Of a stretch of DNA of 64,000 nucleotides, positions 56,427 through 64,000 are shown piece by piece. Each line of letters opens with the position of its first letter. Position 1 is the first letter of the stretch. A program made the translations under genes and the position numbers. The stretch lies in contig JAXCGZ010015160.1 in assembly GCA_037179515.1 (NCBI GenBank), positions 93,501 to 157,500 of the forward strand. Reading direction: 5' to 3'. The notes under the pieces were generated by a model. That model had not been told where the DNA came from, made no database searches, and saw only the letters and a program-made list of their open reading frames with translations. This DNA is from Halocaridina rubra (lineage: Eukaryota > Arthropoda > Malacostraca > Decapoda > Atyidae).

Positions 56427-58715
56427 AAACGGGTTTTCGTATTCCCGAGTTTTTTTTTAGCTACCCCTGCTTATCTTTTCTGCAGTAGCCAAGAGTAAGT
56501 CGTACCTCAAAAACTAGTCCATAACTTATTTCGTAATAAAAACTGTTCGCTCTGTAAGTACAGTGTCTGGTCATCTTTATCTGCTTTGCTCCTGTATGCT
56601 TTAATTTACCTAGCAACGATTTCCTAAAACTGTATGGGAGGGGGGGGGGCGTTTTGTTTGAGTAGCTTCTACCTCCTCATCCTTTTGTTCATCACATTCT
56701 TCCATACCGTCCAATAACTCCTCCGTCCAATTTGGGTTGTTGACTAGCTGGGGGAGGGGGAATGCAAGAGATCAATTCATTTCTATCCATGTCAAGGTGA
56801 CTTTTTTATTTTTTACTACTACTGTATATTTTCTCCTATTTCTCTTAAGGTTCTTGCCAGTATTCGTTAATGATTGTTGCGAAAATAATGTCCATATGAA
56901 GTTGTGACCCACATATATTGACTTTACAGGTTTCGAAATTATAAGATGATACTTAGCGAGGGTAAAGAACCCTTTTGTAAGCAATGAATAGTACACCAAA
57001 TTGTATTTCTTACTGTTTATTTATGTATCGAAGATTTGTGAGGTTATTTTCTTGATGCGAATAGGCGTTTGTCATACGTGTGGTTCTATTTGCTGCTCAC
57101 CTAATATATACAATTTTCTTTTTTTTACATTGTACTTTTTTTTTTCATGGGTTTCACGTTGCCCTTTCTTTGGGTGGAAAAGGGTGAGAGGGGGGGATTG
57201 GGATATTAAGAGCTATGACCCAAATATCTTTAGTTTGTGCCATCACTTGTAGGGTTTCCCCCCACCACCCCAAGTAGATCAGGGCCCTTGGGTTTTCTTC
57301 CAGTCCTCTGCCATTCTCTTCCATCTCATCTCATCTCCTCCTCTTCTCTCCTCCTCCCATTTCGTAGCAGACAAGGGTTGAAAGCACTCTACATTTCCCT
57401 TCTCGTTATAATGCACTACTTTATCTTGTTTGAGATTTCTATGGAGGTAACCCCACTACTACTGCTACTGCTTCTACTCCTACTACTAATACTCTTAAAA
57501 TACAAAACTGATGAAAGCCCTCATCATCTTAGCTCGAGTAGGTTGCCGGTATGGATAGTCAGTATTCAGTTATTCCAGAAACAAAGTGGACAACCTTTCG
57601 AGCACCCACTCTTCATTTTTTTGTAATTTATTAAACTTGCTTTCAAGTTTATTTCCTAATTTTACTTTATAGTATCACATCCTTAATGTAAATAAATATT
57701 CTACCTGCTGTGGGATCTTGTCCCTCGGAGACATGTCAGTACAGACCTTAAAGAAAATTTATTTCGGCACCACAGCTAACATAAGAGTAACCATACTTTT
57801 TTTTTTCTGCCATTACTTCGGCAAGTTTTAATTGAAGATTCTGACATGGTGCCCTATTTCTCCTCCCCCTGTATACGTTAAAGGCGTTAATAATCCTTGT
57901 TCGATGTTAGTCATTCACTCCAAGTACTGCCGTATCTCTTCCCTTTATTATTTGTGTGGACAGGTTTCAAGTGTTTGTTGGCATTGGCTATGGAGCCAGC
58001 GGGTGACAATCGAAATATCCAGGTAAACTTCTGATTTCTTCTCCGAAGCTCTCTTGCACTTATCATATTGAACTTTTGCCTTGTTAGACCTTTTATGTCT
58101 TGACACTGCTACTACTACTGCTGCTACTACTACTACTAATAATAATAATATAGTAATTGATAATAAAGTCCTTTGTAGTAGACTTTATACCCAAAATTCT
58201 TGTTAGAAATGTTCAGTGTGACAGCCCATTAATGTATCATCATTCGAATCGATTTAAATAATCGAGAATGTACATATATTAGCCTTTATCCCAAGGTTAA
58301 TTTAAAAAAATTGAAGATGGTATGGAGTACTTTTTTCCCCCCTGAGTAAATAAGATGATCAACAACAACAACAACAAAATCTTGTTTTTGCCATCGAAGG
58401 CTTGCATATGGTCGATTTCAAACATAAACGCACGACTTGCATTGCAGTATTTGTCAATGTGTGGTCGTTTTTATATGCATTTGTGGGATGCTTATGTGTA
58501 TATCCATATCCACTCTCCCAAGTGGTCTGGAATATGTAAATATAATCGGTTTACTTTGTGTTTGTGTGTATATTTACACACTTTATTACGTGTGGATTGT
58601 TCTGACATTCTCGTGGGCAAAAAGAACGTAGATTTTGGTGTATGTGCGCTTCATTTTGTTTTTACAATGCACGTCCTCGTCTTTCGCACGCGCGCGTGCG
58701 TCCGTACGCACACGT

Positions 58716-58765
58716 GTGTGTGTGTGTGGGTGTGTGTGTGGTGTGTGTGTATATATATAATATAT

Positions 58766-58799
<34 letters not shown>

Positions 58800-58805
58800 A
58801 TATAT

Positions 58806-58849
<44 letters not shown>
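58716..58849. repeat. (TG)n-(TA)n-(GA)n compound tract
   Basis: TG with single interruptions, TA with ATTA interruptions, then GA to 58849. Confidence 0.95.
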
Positions 58850-58850
<1 letters not shown>

Positions 58851-59339
58851 AATCTGTAGTGTTAACAAACTGGGATTAGTAAGCGAATTAGAGATGTTGT
58901 GTGTCTACAACATGCCCCAGAACCGGTTACATGCAGTTGCAAACTTGGGTAATGAATACAGCTTATCCGATGAATATTGTTTGTGTGAAGGCCGCACCCA
59001 CTTTTATGAATTGTTGGGGGGGGGGGGGGGTCCAAAGGGCATAGTGCATATGTGAATCTTGATCATCGCTCTCTTGCCTCGCAATCGTTGTCCATAGACT
59101 ACAACAATGATGAGGTAATGCTTATAATTTTGAGGCAGTTTTTATGATTATTTATTTGAGGTTTGTTTTTTACTGTTTGTTTATTATTACTTTTGAGGTT
59201 TCTTGATTTTAAGTTCTAACCGCTGTTCATACTGTGGCATGTCTTTCGCGTGTATAGATTACTGTACTTCCTCCTTGGGAAAATTTGTGACCGAAGAGTG
59301 AAAAGAATCTATATGAGTCAATGCTCTGAGACTTTTCTT

Positions 59340-59652
59340 TTTAAATGAATTCTCTTCACACCTAAATCTTATTTTTACCTTCATTCCTCCTTCTGTCTTT
59401 CCTAATTCTTACGACCTTTCATCCTTCAAAAAGCGGATCTATCGTCATCTCAGGATCTAGTCCTCCATATCTCTGGGTCCTCTGTACTTTGTTTTTTTTC
59501 TGTCTGTCGTTTTCCTTATGTTATTACCTCATCTCTGCCTTGTCCCTAACCTTTTTCTTTTCCTTCATCTTGGTGTTTTCTCATGCCTGAGCCTTTATTG
59601 ATTAGGGCAGTTTTTGCCTGTCCCGGTGTCACACTCATAAAAAAAAAAGTCT
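59340..59652 (+). mobile_element. Jockey-like LINE 3' end, 5'-truncated
   Basis: It matches the reverse complement of 36270-36520: tctatcgtcatctcagg, ccatatctctgggtcctc, attacctcatctctgccttg, cctttattgattagggcag, cctgtcccggtgtcacact, then an A-rich tail. Only the 3' UTR and last codons are present. Confidence 0.8.
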
Positions 59653-59914
59653 CCTTTTATTGGCATTTCTATTTCTTTTTAGTTCTCGCTCGCTCGCCAT
59701 GGGCTGAATTTATTGCCTCAGTCTTATTTCGTTAATTGTCTTTTCTAAGGACGAAGGTCTTGGGTACGAATAGTCGTATTAAGCAACGGTAAAGAGGGGG
59801 GTGGGGGTGGGCGTCATTGTTTTTGATATATACTTTGAGCTGTTTACAAGTCATTGAGGGTTTTAAGTGAAGCGTTAATTGGGTACATTTTCTGGCATGC
59901 AGTGTACCTTATGC

Positions 59915-59966
59915 ACACGCGCACACACACACACACATGTATGTGTGTGTATATATATATATATAT

Positions 59967-60024
<58 letters not shown>
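59915..60024. repeat. (CA)n-(TA)n compound tract
   Basis: CA/TG stretch followed by about 75 bp of TA with an AAA interruption. Confidence 0.95.
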
Positions 60025-60028
<4 letters not shown>

Positions 60029-60565
60029 ATATATTTTGGCAGTAAATTTTTTTTATATATTGTTGAGTATGACCGCTGAAGCAACATTTGCGTCTAATTT
60101 TACCAAACCTATTATGAGAAGCTATCGCTCGCCTCGAATGAATAGCCTTTAATGCTGTGCGTGCTCGCAAGCACGCAATCACACGTGTTCACTCACTCGA
60201 GCACATACCGAGATACTGATGGTGGAACAGCCTCTCGTATTACGCTTTTGAAAGCTAAGTTTGGGCTTCCTTTTTCCCCTTTTATTTAATGATATAATTA
60301 CGAAGGTTTGTTTTCAGAGATTTCGTACGAATTTCCTGAAGGTTGGAAGATCTACATAGTACGTTTTCATTATGAAACGTCAACATATTCAGAACAGAAC
60401 TACGGGACGAAGATATATGCGTGCCTTGTGTTTTTCTAGCCAAACTCAAGGTAGTAGTTTCATCCCCGGCCTCCAAATTGTAACGTGCTCACTCATTAAT
60501 CCTGCTTAGTTTGTAGGGGCTAGAAGACTCCAGTATCATCCTATTCATGTGGTCGACATTAGTAG

Positions 60566-60735
60566 TGTGGCTGGGTGGTACTGCAGGCGCCTTTAATTCA
60601 TGAAGTCGGTTCGAGACCGGCCTCGATCTTAGGTAGAAAGTGCATTCACTCGTGGTAACCGTCACACACTACCAAAAGCAAGTCTATCGTAAGGAGGCAC
60701 CGTTCTAGCCCTTACTGAGAAAAGGGAGTCCGTGA

Positions 60736-60771
<36 letters not shown>

Positions 60772-60778
60772 ATATACC
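60566..60778 (+). mobile_element. tRNA-derived SINE, copy 1, with target duplication
   Basis: An A-box-like tgtggctgggtggta (60566-60580) and a B-box ggttcgagacc (60608-60618) indicate an RNA polymerase III promoter from a tRNA. The body gcattcactcgtggtaac, accgttctagcccttactga, gaaaagggagtccgtgaggt follows, then 28 A (60739-60766). The 12-bp direct repeat cgacattagtag flanks it (60554-60565 and 60779-60790). Intact enough to define the family. Confidence 0.9.
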
Positions 60779-61230
60779 CGACATTAGTAGCTGAAAGTAT
60801 CGAGCTTTGTCACAGAACGAAGGGTGCTCCGGACTTCTTTAATGTATATTTTTACTATGTTTTTACAGGGTTGCTTTTTCTCACAAATCTATAGGATACT
60901 AACTTCATTCTTTATTTTAGAGCCTTATGCCCTTCCTGACACCAATCTTCTCCGTTGATCCTGGCTAGGGATCGACACAGTAGAGCTGGCATGCTTCTCC
61001 CGCAGTTGGATATTGCTTCTTAAATTCTATAATCCATGGAGAGGGTACCAGGGGAAGTGGTCATTGGTCAACAGCTTGTTGGCACACCAATATCGATTGG
61101 AGGGGGTTGGCTACCGCAATTTATATTTAAGTGGTACTTTTCGGATGAAAGGTTAATGGTAGTTTTGTTAGCGAGGGTTCATCGATAACTCTGTGTTATT
61201 CTTATTCAGAATTATTTCTGTTTATTTATA

Positions 61231-61457
61231 GGCCCGATTTCTTAAGCAGTGTGAGCTTAGAAATATCATATTATTAGTTAGCTAGACACAGAAATGGACT
61301 TCATAAACGCATCTGACGCGGTTCTGTGTATGGCTAGGATCCCGTACGGGTTCCTAGCCATACACAGAACCGCGTCAGATGCGTTTATGAAATTAATTTG
61401 TGTCTAGCTAACTAACAATATGGTCTCTTAGGTTTAAACTGTTTAAGAAATCGGGCC
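61231..61457. repeat. 227-bp hairpin (near-perfect palindrome)
   Basis: Begins ggcccgatttcttaa and ends ttaagaaatcgggcc. The centre is cccgtacggg at 61341-61350. Near the centre the arms differ by one base in 20 (gttctgtgtatggctaggat against its mirror); outer parts have a few differences and small gaps. Probably a foldback MITE. It lies in the calcineurin-like intron on the transcribed strand. Confidence 0.85.
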
Positions 61458-61669
61458 TTAATGTTGGATTGCTACGGCTGTAGTTCTTCAGTATTTATTC
61501 AGGTAGTAACGAGGAGGAGCTTCCCTTACTTGCCCTTTTACTGCTGTTACACTCTCAGTTGGAATTATGGTGACGATAATTTTGTTGAAGGCCTTCTATA
61601 ACTAATCGCTCTTTTTACCAATTTGTATTGCTAATACGCCCTTTATTTGTTTCTTGTGTAATGAGTAAT

Positions 61670-61988
61670 AACTACTACTACCTCTACTTCTGCTACAACT
61701 ACCACTACTTCTACTACTACCACTGCCTCTACTGCTACTATTACTACTACTACTACTACTAATAATAATAATTATAATAGCAATACTTCTTTGCATAGTA
61801 TTGTGCAGGAGTTATGTGTAGCATGCTTGTTAGACGAGTGCAAAATATAATACAAGTGTAGTGTATATGCTTTTCATGATGTAGTAATAATCTCGGGTAA
61901 TATTGGCATAAAAAGCAAGCTCACGACACTGAAAGGCATCTCACGAAATTCATTCTTATAAATGCGCTTTTGTTCAGGGGACTTAAAA

Positions 61989-62021
<33 letters not shown>

Positions 62022-62100
62022 AAGTTATAAAAAATTATAGATTATAATAGTAATAATGATAAAAATAATGATGATAATGGTAATAATAATAATAATAATA
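61670..62100. repeat. Trinucleotide-rich stretch (ACT, AAT)
   Basis: (ACT)n at about 61670-61760 and 61988-62025, and (AAT)n near 62080-62100. Similar ACT blocks occur near 54590, 57455 and 58108. Ser-rich open frames here are simple-repeat translations. Confidence 0.85.
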
Positions 62101-63060
62101 AGGATGATAATTCTGTCATGATGCCTTCTGAATATATCGGGATGGCCATAAACGTAACAAAAAGACTAAATGTAGTATGGATTTATCATGGCTTGCCTTC
62201 CCAGCCTCTCTTGTCAGTTGTTTTCCAAGAAGAAGAATGTCTGGGAGGGAGGGATTGCTAGCCTCCTACTCCTCCCCTATCCTTTTTAGTCACTCACAAG
62301 CAATAGTACTGTAGGCTGTACCTCATCAGTCACACCCTTAAGTGTTGATGATCACCCTATTTACTAAATATACTTTGGAAAAAAGAATTGTATCGTTGGT
62401 ATGCAATGCACTAAGACGTGAAAAAATGAGATGGATGATATACTGTTTTGACAGAAATGATTGTAGGAGGCCCTATAGGGTGAACAACTTCCTAGGGAAA
62501 TCTGAAAGCAGAGTTTAAGATACTTGGACTGTGTGTGTTCCGATGAGGGTACTTCGAATTTTATAGCTTCGAGCTCTTTCAACTATTGAAACAGAGATTT
62601 TAGTTTATGAAGTTGACTTAGTTACGAGTCGTGTCCTTTGTTAATGTTTAAATTACGCAATGGGGACGCATCATCTTCGCCTCTGGAACTGGATTCTAAC
62701 ATTTAATACTTTGTATAATAAGTGTTAAAAGTTATGAAAACCCGTATTAAATGTTCACTAGGCTAATTCTTTTCCATTTTGCCCCCGGCTGTCGTGGGCT
62801 TTGGGCTCGTAGTTATTTAATCAAAGGGCGACAAAATGACGACCCACTACTGTTGCCGGCTCATCCTCAAGAGCTTCAGGCGAAGCTATGTTTAACGAGT
62901 CACCTCTGACAGAACTACGAAATATACAAGTATGTACATAATTATTATTATCTCCATTCTATTTTCCCTATATGCACACATACGTACACACAAACATACA
63001 CACACATGATCTGTGATTAAGTTTTTATTTTTGTCTTCAAGCATAAGTTCATATTGCATG

Positions 63061-63065
<5 letters not shown>
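62101..63065. other. No feature recognised
   Basis: Intron sequence; no exon, RNA gene or transposon end seen. Confidence 0.5.

Positions 63066-63109
<44 letters not shown>
63066..63109. repeat. (GA)n
   Basis: About 44 bp of GA; a 28-bp A run follows at 63439-63466. Confidence 0.95.
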
Positions 63110-63112
<3 letters not shown>

Positions 63113-63433
63113 GTTCTAAACATTCTTGGATAGAAAATAATACTTATTCAAAGAAATTTCTCTCCCTCTCTTTGTCTCTTTTATGAGGGTGTGGTTCGAC
63201 TCGGCCACCCCCCTTTAGAAGAGGGATTGAGCCCATTTTATGTTTGTATTTTTTTTATTAACCTAATAAATGTACATTGAAATATGTCTACAGAGGTACT
63301 CCCTCTGATATAGAAATTCTTATTTAACATATTTTATTTAGCATTCTTTAACATAAGTACTGACTACTCCTCTAAGCGAATTCATACTTTAATTTATATA
63401 AAAAAATCTGTAAATAACATTTTCATTTTGCGT

Positions 63434-63466
<33 letters not shown>

Positions 63467-64000
63467 CAAAAATTTCCATTTCGAGAGTTGCATGGCCCAT
63501 TTTTCTTACCGGAGATATCACTTTTCTCCCCCATCTCTGAATTTGCATTAGCCTATTCCATCATTTCATACCTGAAGGTGCCCCTTCCATCCTCCATCTG
63601 CACCCTATTCCATCATTACTTTCACTGCATACCTATGACCATCCCTTTTCTACCATCTCACAAGTTGCAATACACCATTCCATCATTCCATACGCAAGGA
63701 TAACCCTTTCCCCCTCTCAGATTTATTTTTCAGTACTAAAACATATGAGAAAATTAGAGATCTGTAAACATTGAAAGTGCCTACATTATATTATCTTTAA
63801 TCTACCTACCGAACCAATATGGATGTGCATAGGCTACCAAGAATTTCAATATTGTGGACCACATTTCCAGTTTTCTCTACGGTTTTCTAGCAGATATCTT
63901 CAGCATAAGGACAGCAAACGTATGCATTGCAATTTCCTTCATACTGATATATCTCTTTGTCTTAGGGATCCTCATTAATACCATTATTAAACTATGGAAA
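63110..64000. other. No feature recognised
   Basis: AT-rich intron. 63590-63700 shows a weak local repeat of accctattccatcatt and acaccattccatcatt. Confidence 0.5.

Noticed and set aside
57988..58022. ATG with 11 codons and a GTAAAC donor (MEPAGDN...)
   Set aside because: Considered as an alternative first exon of the calcineurin-like gene, but its phase (0) does not match the exon at 49258 and there is no promoter-like context.

Overview
This is eukaryotic, animal DNA, most likely from a decapod crustacean or similar arthropod (inference). It is AT-rich and crowded with very long (TA)n, (GA)n and (CA)n microsatellites, pogo/Tigger-type DNA transposons, jockey/CR1- and RTE-type LINE fragments, a tRNA-derived SINE and an LTR element whose primer site matches tRNA-Leu. 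The few real exons have canonical GT-AG introns. Nothing looks bacterial: no operons, no CRISPR.

Two host genes can be supported. The first, on the minus strand, is a Cdc1/Ted1/PGAP5-type membrane metallophosphoesterase. Five internal exons (35719-35934, 5662-5824, 4812-4949, 4236-4352, 2716-2944) join in frame and carry an N-terminal membrane segment plus the whole series of metal-binding motifs. Its first and last exons are not found here. One intron (5825-35718) is about 29.9 kb long and has been inflated by nested transposons. The second, on the plus strand, appears to be the first coding exon of a calcineurin A catalytic subunit (49258-49318). It lies behind a compact GC-rich promoter-like block (49015-49257); the rest of the window to 64000 is its first intron.

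Region by region: 1-2700 holds transposon and LINE relics; 2716-5824 the 3' part of the phosphoesterase gene with a dead Jerky/Tigger transposase in one intron; 6302-7503 a SINE and intron; 7504-18926 a set of Tigger elements inserted into each other at TA sites; 19077-21690 a 2.6-kb palindrome of two Tigger derivatives facing each other across (TA)n; 21788-24663 another TIR element, a tandem array and a Jerky-like relic; 24910-30053 two Tigger derivatives that carry the same unrelated acidic-repeat coding segment in place of most of the transposase; 30062-33987 an almost intact Tigger copy with a single nonsense codon; 33988-35572 a LINE fragment, giant (TA)n and a 327-bp MITE; 36270-39190 a jockey-like LINE split by a 5'-truncated RTE with an 11-bp target duplication; 40377-42894 a MITE cut by an LTR element, then another Tigger derivative; 45032-45424 a solo LTR; 45843-46267 a small TIR element; 47493-49014 microsatellites; 49015-64000 promoter, exon 1 and intron with microsatellites, LINE tails, a SINE with target duplications and a 227-bp hairpin.

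The most interesting theme is the Tigger family. Its members insert into each other at TA dinucleotides, including one inside a terminal repeat. They carry about 160-bp tandem arrays in one subterminal region and modules with a perfect 12-bp palindrome in the other, are often flanked by long (TA)n, and one subfamily has picked up a foreign coding segment. All identifications come from reading the sequence; no database search was possible.
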